NCBI GenBank assembly: GCA_937927755.1
Contig: CALBDB010000046.1
Coordinates: 1-35,952, forward strand
From: an uncultured Lysobacterales bacterium
GTDB lineage: Bacteria; Pseudomonadota; Gammaproteobacteria; Xanthomonadales; SZUA-36
Length of the DNA: 35,952 nucleotides
Direction: 5' to 3'
The notes beneath the pieces are model-generated. The model was given only the letters and a program-made list of their open reading frames with translations. It was not told the origin of the DNA and did not search any database. A program made the translations under genes and the position numbers. Below are positions 22,280 through 31,419 of the stretch, in pieces. Position 1 is the stretch's first letter. The number at the start of each line of letters is the position of its first letter.

Positions 22280-25057
22280 TTACCAGCGGTAGATAGCCCT
22301 GACGCCCCACATGCTTGGCGGGTTCAGGAAGCGGATGTTAACGGAGTTGTTGATGAAGGCTTTACCAGAGTAAGTTTCATCGGTAAAGTTACTCCACCAG
22401 CCTTCAACACGGAACTGCTCGTCGCGGCCCATGTTCAAGCCAACATTGAAGTTCCAAACCATCGTGGACGGTACAGAGTCGCTCATGAAGTTGCCATTGG
22501 CAGGCGGGAAGCCCGCGCCCATGATCAACCAGTGGTTGTTAACCACGCTACCCATGTCTTCCAGAGGAATCTGGTTACCGTCAGCATCATAACCCTTGCT
22601 GTTGTACGGCGACAGGTAGAACTTGCTGCGGTAGGTGCTGCTGATTGTCCAGTCAAGTGAACCAAAATCAAGTGGCATCACCTGTGACAAGGCCAGCATG
22701 ACATTCCACTTGGAAGTATTGGGCAACTGGTTACCGCCAAGGTCAACCGCGACCGGAGCTTGGCGGGTATCTACAACCGAACTGCCATTGCTGAATTCGC
22801 TGTCCAGGTAAGCCACGTTCCAGCGCAGGTTAAGCCCCCAGTTAAACAGGATGTCACCGTCGAACTCGACACCGAACAGGCTGGCTTTCGCCGCGTTCTG
22901 GTTCTGCACGTGGTTTACCGTGCAAGGTGTCGGGTTGTCGGGGGTGGAGCAATCGATTTCAACCAGTCCCTGCAATACGATGTCCTGGTAGTCGTAATAG
23001 AAAACGGCGCCATTGGCACGTGCCGGGAAGTCGCCGATATCGAATGTGCTGTTCAAGCCCACTTCGTAGACCAGCAGTTGTTCGGGATCCCAGGTGGTCG
23101 TAGCCTGCCTGAGGCCCGGCAATGGACGGTTGACACCACCGGAACGGGTACCGGTTGAGATCGTTCCGTACATCATGTGCTGGTCGCCCAAATCCTGTTC
23201 AAAGCCCAGGCGCCAATCGACGTAGTCATCCTTGTATTCCTTGGTGATATTGCCTGAGCCGGCATCGGGAATGCCGTCGCCATCAAGGTCAACCTGGAAG
23301 TCAGAAGAAATAACAACCTGGAACAATTCAGGGTTGTAGGCAATCAGGTCGTCAAAGTTGTCCAGGTCACCATACCTGACTGTGCCATCAAGGAAATACT
23401 GCCGGGTTTCAGCAGAATTGCCCAGTGGGATGATATTGTTCGGGCGGTCGCCAGCGCGTGTCAGTATATAACCTGATGTGCCCAGGATGATGTCCTGGGG
23501 GCCATCCAGGCCAAGGGCTGTAAGTGCTTCATCGGTCAAAACCAACTGGTAATTTGCATTTGCCTCATTGGCAATTTTTTCGTCCTCTGTCCAGCGGATA
23601 CCTGCTATCAGGCGGGTGGAATCAGTCAGATCATAAACACCGTCCAGGTACGCCGCGGTGGATTTGACCTCGGAGTCATCATTACGGTTTTCACCGTTCA
23701 GGCCGTTCAGCCAACCACAAACCGTACCTTCCTGGAACCAGTCGCAATCACCCCACCAGCCATGACTGATTTCCTGGGAAGCCCAGCTGAAATCTTCATC
23801 CATGCGGAACAGGCCGGCTGTCCAGCGTAATGCCTGGTCACCGTGTGAGTAGGCGCGGATTTCATTGATGATCGTGTCGGATACTTCAGCCTGGTTAAAC
23901 GCACCATAAGCTGACTGCTCGTTACCAAGAACCACGGCTTCGAACTCTTCACGTGCGCCCGGGTAATCCATACCGATTTGCCACTCGCGAGCCGCGTTCC
24001 AGTTCTGGAAATCGTATTCGCGGTATGAACCGTTATATTCCATGGTCCAGGTATCGAAGTCATAACTCAGGGTGGTTGCGATACCCTTGATATCGTTGTC
24101 CATTCTTCCCTGGCTTACGAAGTACTGGTTGTACGGGTCTTTAAGATCGTCGATGTCATAACCTGCAGCTAGTGCGCGGCCACTGAATGCACCGGGGATA
24201 CTTGTACCTTTCTGTTCAACCCAGTCGGCAAGTACATATGCGGAGAAGTTGTCACCCGGCTCCCACAACATGGAAACACGAACCGCTGTATCGTCGACTG
24301 CGCCAGGACCATCCAGGTTGCCGGCCAGGGAATCCTGTATACGGATACCTTGTCCGGCCAGGCCACCGGTATCGGCGATGGAATCAGCCGTTGCGTTGTC
24401 CATGTAAGGATCACGTTCTTCGTAGCGGACAGCAAGCCGGAAAGCCAGGTCGTCCGTTACCGGGAAGTTCATGACACCTTCCAGCTCAGCGAAATCATAC
24501 TCACCTATACCGCCTTTAACTGAACCGCTGAAGGCATCAAAGTTTGGCTTGTTGGAAATGATGTTGATGGTACCGCCCACGGCGTTACGGCCACGCAGGG
24601 TGCCCTGAGGACCCTTGTGAACTTCAACCCGCTCGACATCAAAGAACATCGGGCCGATGCTGCGGGGACGTGGCAGGTATATACCGTTGTAGTGCGTGGC
24701 GATGGCCGGATCGGAGGCAAAGTCGCTATCCGAGGAGCCGATACCACGTAAATACACTTCCAGCTTGCCTTCCTGGTTGGAAATGTTCAGACCCGTCACG
24801 GCGTATTGCAGTGTACGGAAATCATTACTGACGTTCATGCTGGTGAGTTCTTCACCGGAAAAGGCCTGCAGCGTACCAACATAGTCCTGCAAGGATTCCT
24901 CGCGGCGGCTAGCGGTTACTATGACCTCTTCAAGTACGAGTTCTTCGGCCGCTTCGCTGCCTGCATCCTGTGCAAACGCCGGCGTTGTCGACATTGCCAT
25001 TGCAAACGCGCCTGCAGCGGACCATAAAACTCTATAACCCGGTTGAGACAATTTCAT
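22280..25057 (-). CDS. TonB-dependent outer-membrane receptor, predicted maltodextrin uptake
   Basis: The 925-residue protein has a signal peptide (cut near AFA-QD, residue 29-30), a TonB-box-like segment (LEEVIVTASRR, about 42-52), a plug domain (YVGTLQAFSGEEL to RVEVHKGPQGTLRGRNAVGGTINI, about 58-165) and a long beta-barrel ending in an aromatic residue (AIYRW). It moves bulky substrates through the outer membrane using TonB/ExbBD energy. The carbohydrate role is inferred from position: it is flanked by alpha-amylase and a LacI-type regulator and shares an operator with malQ. ATG 25057 follows AGGAG at normal spacing. The gene has its own terminator at 22221-22251. Confidence 0.92.
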   Translation of the reverse strand: MKLSQPGYRVLWSAAGAFAMAMSTTPAFAQDAGSEAAEELVLEEVIVTASRREESLQDYVGTLQAFSGEELTSMNVSNDFRTLQYAVTGLNISNQEGKLEVYLRGIGSSDSDFASDPAIATHYNGIYLPRPRSIGPMFFDVERVEVHKGPQGTLRGRNAVGGTINIISNKPNFDAFSGSVKGGIGEYDFAELEGVMNFPVTDDLAFRLAVRYEERDPYMDNATADSIADTGGLAGQGIRIQDSLAGNLDGPGAVDDTAVRVSMLWEPGDNFSAYVLADWVEQKGTSIPGAFSGRALAAGYDIDDLKDPYNQYFVSQGRMDNDIKGIATTLSYDFDTWTMEYNGSYREYDFQNWNAAREWQIGMDYPGAREEFEAVVLGNEQSAYGAFNQAEVSDTIINEIRAYSHGDQALRWTAGLFRMDEDFSWASQEISHGWWGDCDWFQEGTVCGWLNGLNGENRNDDSEVKSTAAYLDGVYDLTDSTRLIAGIRWTEDEKIANEANANYQLVLTDEALTALGLDGPQDIILGTSGYILTRAGDRPNNIIPLGNSAETRQYFLDGTVRYGDLDNFDDLIAYNPELFQVVISSDFQVDLDGDGIPDAGSGNITKEYKDDYVDWRLGFEQDLGDQHMMYGTISTGTRSGGVNRPLPGLRQATTTWDPEQLLVYEVGLNSTFDIGDFPARANGAVFYYDYQDIVLQGLVEIDCSTPDNPTPCTVNHVQNQNAAKASLFGVEFDGDILFNWGLNLRWNVAYLDSEFSNGSSVVDTRQAPVAVDLGGNQLPNTSKWNVMLALSQVMPLDFGSLDWTISSTYRSKFYLSPYNSKGYDADGNQIPLEDMGSVVNNHWLIMGAGFPPANGNFMSDSVPSTMVWNFNVGLNMGRDEQFRVEGWWSNFTDETYSGKAFINNSVNIRFLNPPSMWGVRAIYRW

Positions 25058-25164
25058 GAGATTCTCCTGCTGTGCTTAGTTTCCGGTCACGTACGACAAG
25101 TCACGCGCCGTTTCACTTTTTGACTTAAGCATTTTTTAACAATCGAGCTGTGCAAACAACTTTT

Positions 25165-25178
25165 TGCAAACGTATTCA
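25165..25178. promoter_or_regulatory. Candidate LacI-family operator between receptor and regulator genes
   Basis: TGCAAACGTATTCA is identical to the malQ site. It lies 107 bases before the receptor start (minus) and 55 bases before the regulator start (plus), so it could mediate autoregulation as well. A further TGCAAAC half-site at 25151-25157 is repeated in direct orientation beside it. As at malQ, a TTG trinucleotide follows exactly five bases downstream of the palindrome on the minus strand. Confidence 0.7.
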
Positions 25179-25233
25179 GGACCTGTATCATGATTTTATG
25201 CATCGAATACCTGGATTTGGAGACCTTTGAGCA

Positions 25234-26283
25234 GTGGGCTCAGGCAAAACCACCTCATTTGATATCGCGCACCGGGCCGGTGTCTCCCAGGCGACGGTTT
25301 CGCGTGCATTGCGGGACAGTCCGCTGGTGAATCCGGAGACCCGGGAGCGGATAAAAAAAATTGCACGTGAATTGAATTACCAGATAGACCGTGCCGCTTC
25401 CAGGCTTCGCTCCCAGCACAGCAATACGCTCGCGCTTTTGTTTTTCGAAGACCCCACCTCCGACGCCTCGCAGATCAATCCGTTTTTCCTGTCCATGCTG
25501 GGTAACATCACCCGTGCCGCTGCCCGGCGCAATTACGACCTGTTGGTTTCATTCCAGCAACTCAGTGATGACTGGCACATAAAATATGAAGTCAGTAACC
25601 GCGCTGACGGCATTATTTTGCTTGGCTACGGCGCGTATTCAGGTTTTAAGGACAAGGTTAAAAAACTTATCGACGCAGATGCCCATTTCGTCATCTGGGG
25701 GGCGACCGGGCCACACCTGCGCGGCCATTCGATTGGCTGTGACAATATCAAGGGGGCTTATGACGCGACCACCCACCTACTCAGTATTGGCCGCAAAAAC
25801 ATTGCATTTATTGGCAATAAGACAATCGATAGCCCGGAATTCAAACAACGCTACGAAGGTTATTGCAAAGCACTGACCGCTGCCGGCCTCGGCATTGATC
25901 CCGAATTGCAGGTCTACGCCACCAACCAGGAAACCTCCGGCGCCGCCGCAATTGCCGAGTTGGTGGAATCGGGAAAACCGTTTGATGCCATCTTCACGGC
26001 CAGCGATCTGATTGCCATCGGTGCGATCAAGCGACTCCGTAAAGCCGGCCTGCAAATCCCAGACGATGTATCGGTCGTGGGTTTTGATGACATCCCGGCG
26101 GCCTCTTATCTGAGTCCATCATTGACCACCATCCGCCAGGATACTATCGCTGCCGGCCAGCAATTGGTTGACCATGTGATCTGTATGATCAATGGCGAGG
26201 TTCTCGAACCAAAAAAGGTGGTTCCAAAACTCGTAATCAGGGATTCCTGCGGTGGGAAATCAAGCGCTGCAAATCAGCTGTAG
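25234..26283 (+). CDS. LacI/GalR family transcriptional regulator, predicted maltodextrin/glycogen regulator
   Basis: The 349-residue protein has the family layout. The helix-turn-helix is at about residues 8-27 (FDIAHRAGVSQATVSRALR), the hinge helix RAASRLRS at 53-60 has the conserved minor-groove leucine (Leu58), and a periplasmic-binding-protein-like effector domain follows, ending with the usual DDVSVVGFDDIPAA and LTTIRQD blocks. The start must be GTG 25234, because a stop codon lies two codons upstream in frame; the GGAG ribosome binding site is somewhat distant. The VSQATVSR recognition helix fits operators with a central CG, as in the three candidate sites. Orthologues in starch-uptake loci are called MalR. 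Effector and sign of regulation are unknown. Confidence 0.9.
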   Translation: MGSGKTTSFDIAHRAGVSQATVSRALRDSPLVNPETRERIKKIARELNYQIDRAASRLRSQHSNTLALLFFEDPTSDASQINPFFLSMLGNITRAAARRNYDLLVSFQQLSDDWHIKYEVSNRADGIILLGYGAYSGFKDKVKKLIDADAHFVIWGATGPHLRGHSIGCDNIKGAYDATTHLLSIGRKNIAFIGNKTIDSPEFKQRYEGYCKALTAAGLGIDPELQVYATNQETSGAAAIAELVESGKPFDAIFTASDLIAIGAIKRLRKAGLQIPDDVSVVGFDDIPAASYLSPSLTTIRQDTIAAGQQLVDHVICMINGEVLEPKKVVPKLVIRDSCGGKSSAANQL

Positions 26284-26308
26284 ATTCCACTTCGCTAACA
26301 AGTTCCGT

Positions 26309-27283
26309 TTATTGGAAAAGTTCACGGGCACAGTAACTGGCCCCCAGCAGGCCAGGTTGCGGGTGCAGGATCAAAGAGGTCGGAACCTTCTCCATCAGGG
26401 AGCGGTGACGCCCCTTGCTTTCAAAGCCGGAGCGGAAATTGCTCGCCTTGAGCAGGTCCGGATAACGTTTCAGGATACCGCCCGCCAGGTAGATTCCATC
26501 GTATGCACCCAGCGTCATTACCAGGTTGCCTGCAACCTGACCGAGGATTTCGAAGAACATCTCCGTGGACTCAACGGCGACATCATCCTCTTTGGCCAGC
26601 ACACGTGAGAAAATTTCCGCCGCAGAAATATTCAGGGGCTCCTTGCCGTGAATCTTGCACAAGGCCCGGTAGATATTTTCAAGACCAGGCCCTGAAACCA
26701 ACCGCTCGTCCGAGACGCGCTCATGTTGCTGGCGCAACTGCCTCAGCACTTTGAACTGCAGGCCGGTTTCCGGTGCGAAGCCGGAATGGCTGCCCTCGCC
26801 GGCTAACGGGTAATTCCGTCCGCCACGGCCAAGTAAGCCACCAACCCCAAGCCCGGTTCCCGGGCCCAGCACACCCAGGGTGAATTCTGTTTTTCCGTGC
26901 ATTTCTGACGGCACCAGCCCAATAGTCTCGACATCACTGTCTTCCAGCATCGGGATTGAGTATGCGATGGCCTCGAAGTCATTCAACAAGCGCACGCTGG
27001 ATGACGGATAGTTGTGCAGCAATGTGCCGCTGTCTATAACCCAGTGATTATTGAGAAACCGCACACGGCCATCCATGATGGGGCCGGCGACGGCCAAACA
27101 AATGACATCCGGTTGTTTGTCGTTACTGCGCTCTATATAAGTCGCAATGGCCTGGTCCGCTGTTTCGTAATCGGCACAGGAAAGGATCAGCTCATTATGA
27201 AACCCCGGTTTATCGGGGTTAGCGAGCGCAAATCGGGCATTTGTTCCGCCAATATCGCCAATCAGAAGGCAGGGGTCGGCCAT
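26309..27283 (-). CDS. glk: Glucokinase
   Basis: Glucokinase phosphorylates free glucose with ATP. The 324-residue protein is of the proteobacterial Glk type: phosphate-1 loop GDIGGTNARFAL (9-20), LLNDFEAIAY with the catalytic Asp102, LGPGTGLGVGGL, AGEGSHSGFAPE, and a C-terminal GIYLAGGILKRY. Free glucose would come from MalQ and amylase action, which explains its place in the locus. It is convergent with the regulator gene (25-base gap). ATG 27283 follows GAGG at eight bases. I found no copy of the 14-bp operator upstream, only a small inverted repeat, ACAGGCGAGCCTGT (27310-27323). Confidence 0.95.
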   Translation of the reverse strand: MADPCLLIGDIGGTNARFALANPDKPGFHNELILSCADYETADQAIATYIERSNDKQPDVICLAVAGPIMDGRVRFLNNHWVIDSGTLLHNYPSSSVRLLNDFEAIAYSIPMLEDSDVETIGLVPSEMHGKTEFTLGVLGPGTGLGVGGLLGRGGRNYPLAGEGSHSGFAPETGLQFKVLRQLRQQHERVSDERLVSGPGLENIYRALCKIHGKEPLNISAAEIFSRVLAKEDDVAVESTEMFFEILGQVAGNLVMTLGAYDGIYLAGGILKRYPDLLKASNFRSGFESKGRHRSLMEKVPTSLILHPQPGLLGASYCARELFQ

Positions 27284-27416
27284 TGTTTAAACCTCATGTC
27301 AGTACAGCAACAGGCGAGCCTGTATATTGCACCAGTATGCCGGACAACACAAAAAATCCATGACGCAGTACACTCTGTACCCTAAACTCCGGACCATCAC
27401 ACGACAAGGGAAGACC

Positions 27417-28814
27417 ATGAAAAAATTTATTGCACTGCTCACCGCTGGACTGTTGTTTTCCGGTCTGGCCACCGCGCAGGATGTCGATTCTGAGCACGCC
27501 AGGAAGACCCTGGAGATTTATACCAGGATCATCGGCGTGGAAACTGCCAAGAATCTTGGTAATGTGCCCGAGGTGGCCGATTACCTTGCCGGTGAACTCA
27601 TTGCTGCGGGTTTCCCTGAAGAGGATGTAGAAGTCGTTCCGCTGGGCGAAACCGCATCCCTGATCGCGAAATACCGGGGTGATGGGTCTTCCGGCAAGGC
27701 GCCGATCCTGTTGCTTGGTCACATGGACGTGGTGGAAGCACTGGCCGAAGATTGGGAGCGCCCGCCCTTTGAGTTGACCAGTGATTATGTCAACTTCTAT
27801 GCACGCGGCACCGTAGATAACAAGTTTGGCGTAGCCCAGCTAACCTCTACTTTTATCCGGCTGAAGAAAGAGGGCTTTGTACCCAACCGTGACCTGATCA
27901 TTGCATTTTCAGGTGACGAAGAAAGCGGCATGACAACCACGCGTATGCTTGCCTATGAGCGCCCGGACCTGGCCAAGGCCGAATTTGCCCTGAATTCAGA
28001 TGCCGGTGGCGGCGACCTCAGCGCAGATGGCAAGGCGCTGGTTTACCTGATGCAGGCCGCAGAAAAAACCTATGTGACCTGGGAGATTACTGTCCGTAAC
28101 CCCGGCGGCCACAGCTCGCGGCCCAGGCCGGACAACGCGATTTATGACCTGGCGGATGCAATTACCAAGATACAGAATTTCAGGTTTCCCGTGCGCTGGA
28201 GCGAAATGACCCAGACATTCTTTGAAGAGACAGGTGAGCAATTGGGCGGAGAGTTGGGAGACGCCATGATCCGCTTCGCAAATAACCCGCGGGACGAGGA
28301 AGCTTCGGACCGCCTGGCGATCGAATCATCCTATGTCGGCACCACGCGTACCACCTGCGTAGTGACCATGCTGCAGGCAGGTCATGCGGAAAATGCGCTG
28401 CCGCAATCTGCAACTGCAACCGTCAATTGCCGTGTATTTCCCGGGGTGCCGGTAGATGCAGTCAAGGCCGCACTTCAGCAGGTCATCGGAAACGAAGAAA
28501 TCGAGTTCAAACAGCTCCAGGAAGCTACTGAAAGCCCGATCTCCCAACTCCGTCCCGACGTTGTTGCCGCGGTTAAAAAGGCTGTGCACGCACGCTATCC
28601 GGATGTAAAAGTGATTGCGTACATGGAGTCAGGCGGTACCGACGGCATGCACTTTCGTAACGCCGGCATCCCCACGTGGGCAGTAAGCGGCCTGTTTATG
28701 AACCCGGACGAAATGTATGCTCATGGACTCAACGAAAGAGTGCCTGTCAAAAGCTTTTACGACGCCCTTGATCACTGGAGCATTATCCTCAAAGAACTGG
28801 CGGGTACCAATTAG
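27417..28814 (+). CDS. Secreted M20 family zinc metallopeptidase
   Basis: ATG 27417 follows AAGGGAAG and opens a signal peptide (MKKFIALLTAGLLFSGLATA-QD); an upstream in-frame start at 27327 would mask it. The 466-residue protein has the two-metal site of the M20 (ArgE/DapE/CPG2) family: His102 and Asp104 in GHMDVV, bridging Asp134 in GTVDNK, catalytic Glu168 and metal-binding Glu169 in SGDEESG, Asp195 in NSDAGGG and His437 in YAHGLNE. The inserted lid domain, with NPGGHSSRP, spans about 220-350. Such exported M20 enzymes act as carboxypeptidases or dipeptidases in the periplasm; the exact substrate is unknown. It is divergent from glk and not obviously part of the sugar regulon. Confidence 0.92.
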   Translation: MKKFIALLTAGLLFSGLATAQDVDSEHARKTLEIYTRIIGVETAKNLGNVPEVADYLAGELIAAGFPEEDVEVVPLGETASLIAKYRGDGSSGKAPILLLGHMDVVEALAEDWERPPFELTSDYVNFYARGTVDNKFGVAQLTSTFIRLKKEGFVPNRDLIIAFSGDEESGMTTTRMLAYERPDLAKAEFALNSDAGGGDLSADGKALVYLMQAAEKTYVTWEITVRNPGGHSSRPRPDNAIYDLADAITKIQNFRFPVRWSEMTQTFFEETGEQLGGELGDAMIRFANNPRDEEASDRLAIESSYVGTTRTTCVVTMLQAGHAENALPQSATATVNCRVFPGVPVDAVKAALQQVIGNEEIEFKQLQEATESPISQLRPDVVAAVKKAVHARYPDVKVIAYMESGGTDGMHFRNAGIPTWAVSGLFMNPDEMYAHGLNERVPVKSFYDALDHWSIILKELAGTN

Positions 28815-28834
28815 CAGCATTGCTGCCAGATTTC

Positions 28835-28992
28835 TGCAGGAGGCGCGTCTCGCGGCGACTTTTTAACGACCGATCGCGACCAGCTGCGCCGATCGCTCCT
28901 ACACCAGGCCTTACCTGTAGGAACGACGCTGGCGTCGCGATTATCTCAATTATGCACCATGATTAAAGAGCATCGCCGCGAGGCGCGCCTCC
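28835..28992. repeat. Cluster of four REP-like palindromes in alternating orientation
   Basis: The gap between the peptidase and Bcr/CflA genes holds four related units. Unit 1 (+, 28835-28859) and unit 4 (-, 28971-28992) share GGAGGCGCG(T/C)CTCGCGGCGA. Unit 2 (-, 28871-28904, reading GGTGTAGGAGCGATCGG) and unit 3 (+, 28914-28944, CCTGTAGGAACGACGC then GCGTCGCGATTAT) carry the GTAGGA head typical of gammaproteobacterial REP elements. Unit 3 has a perfect CGACGC/GCGTCG stem at 28924-28937. The alternation resembles a BIME. These elements are moved by RAYT transposases encoded elsewhere and can stabilise or terminate transcripts. A short hairpin, GCAGC-ATT-GCTGC (28814-28826), precedes them at the end of the peptidase gene. 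Confidence 0.75.
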
Positions 28993-29022
28993 AACATGCA
29001 AGTTCTGAATGCATTTAAGCCA

Positions 29023-30225
29023 TCAAGCGGAATTTCGCCTGAGCCGGAACCACAGCGTCACTGCCAGCAACAGGAACACCAGCTGACCAAGCACGAAATA
29101 CAACCAGCGCGCTTGTAATAAGGGAATGGCCACACTGGTCACGCCGACGTTGGTCATCATTTGTAAAAACCCCTGCATTGATGCTGCCGTGCCACGGTGA
29201 TGCGGCAGGCAGTCCAGGGCCATGATGGTAATTGCAGGCATCAGCAAGGCAAGCCCGAGCACAAACAGCACCAGCGGCCCGATCACCGTGAGGATAACCG
29301 GGTCATAAAAATTAACCACGAAAAGGTTAGTGACAATGGCGGTCACCATCAGCGCAAAGCCGGTCGTTATGGTCCGGTGGGCGGGCCAGCGGTGGGCCAG
29401 GCGTCCGGATATCGAAGCCCCCACCATCAGGCCGGCGACTATGGGTATGAACAGCCAGCCAAAATCTGTGCTGCCCATTCCAAGGAAATCGTAAATTACA
29501 GTCGGCGCACCTGCGATATACAGAAATACCCCGGCAAATGCGAAAGAAAGACTGAACACCAGGGCGGGAAAACGTTTGTGTAATACAGCTGATATATAAA
29601 CACGCAAGACCGCACCGGGGTGGATTGACTGGCGTTGCTCTTCAACCAGGGTTTCCCTTATAAAGAAACCCATCAGCACCAGCATACTTCCGTAGATACT
29701 GAGAAACCAGAAAACGCTGCGCCAGCCAAAAAAATCATGCAGCCAGCCGCCCAGCACCGGTGCAATCGCCGGTGACAACGCAAACAACAACATCACCTGC
29801 GACATCGCGCGATGTGCAGATTCGGCATCATGGGCGTCACGTATCATGGCCCGGCTGGCAATAAAACCGCCGCTGGCGGCCAGGCCCTGCATGACTCGCA
29901 ACAGCAAAAAAGTTTCGGCACTGTCCGCCAAAGCACAGCCAACAGACCCCAGGGTGTACGCAAACATGCTGACCAGGATCACCAGGCGGCGCCCAAAGCG
30001 GTCTGCGACCGGCCCCCAGAACAGGGTTGAAAAACCAAATGCCAGCAGGTAAACCGACAGGCTCTGTGACAAGATGGCCCGGCTGACGCCAAACTCCGCT
30101 TCGATATCCGGGAACGAGGGCAAATAGGTGTCTATCGAGAACGGCCCCAGCATGGATAGCAGTGCCGCGATCAGGGTCAGGTGCCGGGTGCCGGGCTTTG
30201 TGAGACTGATGCCTTTGCCTGTCAT
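29023..30225 (-). CDS. Bcr/CflA family multidrug efflux MFS transporter
   Basis: This protein of about 400 residues has 12 membrane helices and family signatures. GPFSIDTYLPSFPDI is in helix 1, WGPVADRFGRRLVIL is the MFS motif A in loop 2-3, ALAASGGFIASRAMIRD lies near helices 4-5 (read in the protein as QGLAASGGF...), and PVLGGWLHDFFGWRSVFW is the drug/proton antiporter motif C region. Members expel bicyclomycin, chloramphenicol, sulfonamides or small peptides with proton influx. ATG 30225 is chosen; a TTG three codons upstream is the longest alternative. It lies 18 bases after the hydrolase gene and is probably the last gene of that transcript. The substrate is unknown. Confidence 0.88.
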   Translation of the reverse strand: MTGKGISLTKPGTRHLTLIAALLSMLGPFSIDTYLPSFPDIEAEFGVSRAILSQSLSVYLLAFGFSTLFWGPVADRFGRRLVILVSMFAYTLGSVGCALADSAETFLLLRVMQGLAASGGFIASRAMIRDAHDAESAHRAMSQVMLLFALSPAIAPVLGGWLHDFFGWRSVFWFLSIYGSMLVLMGFFIRETLVEEQRQSIHPGAVLRVYISAVLHKRFPALVFSLSFAFAGVFLYIAGAPTVIYDFLGMGSTDFGWLFIPIVAGLMVGASISGRLAHRWPAHRTITTGFALMVTAIVTNLFVVNFYDPVILTVIGPLVLFVLGLALLMPAITIMALDCLPHHRGTAASMQGFLQMMTNVGVTSVAIPLLQARWLYFVLGQLVFLLLAVTLWFRLRRNSA

Positions 30226-30243
30226 CTTGGCCAAGTGGTATTG

Positions 30244-31410
30244 CTATGCAAGCCAGACAGCCAGCTGCGTATACGGCCCGGGGCTGCCCAGCAAGCCCAT
30301 GTGACTGGTTTCAAACCCAACCCACTGACGGTCTTCAGGGATCGCCAACGTAAGGTCCTGGTCCTTGTGACGTCCAAGTGCGCTATCCAGCGGCACAAGC
30401 CCGTCACCGATCAATCTTTCGGCAATCCGGCTGCGTTTCTTTGCCAGTGTTGCGGCCATTGCAAAGCACTCGACATTGGTTGGAAGGGGCACAAATTCTT
30501 CCGTGGCACTGGTGATACTGCCATGATGGAGATCACTAATGCCCGCGCTGCGTTTCTTTCCAATACCAGTGAATGGCGCTGCGTACGGGCTCAGTTCCAT
30601 CAGGTAATCCAGCCGCTTGCCGCCACGCTCGAGCGGTGCGCCGTGATGGGGTGTGCCGATGAATATCATTTTACGAAGATTCTTCAACCAATTGTGACCA
30701 TCCAGATCACCATGGTGGTATGCGCTTCTCACCACCAGCCCGCCCAAGCTGTGTCCCACCAGCGAAATCTCGGACACGGGATGCGGCCAGCTATCCAGCA
30801 GTTTCTCAAGTATTCCGGCAAACATACGTCCATTCTGCGCGATGGGCAGGCCCGAGTTATAACGAAGATAAAGCGGTGTATAACCCAACTCATTGGCAAG
30901 TGCTTCGCTGTGGTTCCGGCCATCACGTTTCCAGTTTTCGTCATTGAGACACAGACCGTGTACGAACAGCAAAATCTTCCCCGTTGAGGCTATATCGAGT
31001 GTTGCGGCCGGCTCTTCAGGGTCGATGGGACGCCCTGAATAACGCAGGCCCATTTCAATAGCCAGAGGATTGCAGGTATTGGCCAGATGATCACCATACA
31101 CGCCATTGATCACCGACACGAAAGCGTCCCGGGTGGCATTCGTCATACCTTCCGGCAACAAAGCAGTGACCGGGGCCATGCCGGCATCCAGCCCACGGCC
31201 AATAAACCGGGTGGTACCGCGTATGCTGTTGTATACAAAACCGGTCAGTCCGCCCGTATTACCGGCTTGCGATTCGCCAAGCGGCGGATGGCGGAGCTGG
31301 ATGGTGTGGTGCATCTTTTCAACCAGGTCGGTAACACCGACCGTTGCATCCACAGCCAGGCGTACCACGCCCCGCAGGTCGGAGAGGTGTCCCCGGTTAA
31401 CCATGCCCAT
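30244..31410 (-). CDS. PGAP1-like alpha/beta hydrolase (lipase/esterase-like)
   Basis: The 388-residue protein has an unusual N-terminal region of about 140 residues without a recognisable domain. It includes VVRLAVDATVGVTDLVEKMHH, a pattern recurrent in this hydrolase family, and FVYNSIRGTTRFIG. The hydrolase core begins at KILLFVHGLCLNDENW (oxyanion loop, 145-160) and has the nucleophile elbow VGHSLGG, with Ser221. A candidate His lies in FETSHMGLLG near the end, and an Asp in LIGDGLVPLDSALG. There is no signal peptide. The best guess is a cytoplasmic or membrane-associated esterase acting on a lipid or ester that passes through the neighbouring RND transporter. The gene starts nine bases after the RND stop codon, so they are co-transcribed. 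Confidence 0.82.
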   Translation of the reverse strand: MGMVNRGHLSDLRGVVRLAVDATVGVTDLVEKMHHTIQLRHPPLGESQAGNTGGLTGFVYNSIRGTTRFIGRGLDAGMAPVTALLPEGMTNATRDAFVSVINGVYGDHLANTCNPLAIEMGLRYSGRPIDPEEPAATLDIASTGKILLFVHGLCLNDENWKRDGRNHSEALANELGYTPLYLRYNSGLPIAQNGRMFAGILEKLLDSWPHPVSEISLVGHSLGGLVVRSAYHHGDLDGHNWLKNLRKMIFIGTPHHGAPLERGGKRLDYLMELSPYAAPFTGIGKKRSAGISDLHHGSITSATEEFVPLPTNVECFAMAATLAKKRSRIAERLIGDGLVPLDSALGRHKDQDLTLAIPEDRQWVGFETSHMGLLGSPGPYTQLAVWLA

Positions 31411-31419
31411 GTGATTGAT

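Noticed and set aside
27310-27323. ACAGGCGAGCCTGT as a fourth regulator site upstream of glk
   Set aside because: It does not match the TGCAAACGTATTCA palindrome and is probably a chance inverted repeat or a minor hairpin.
28835-28992. CRISPR array
   Set aside because: Repeats alternate in orientation, differ in sequence and spacing, and no cas genes are near; REP elements fit better.
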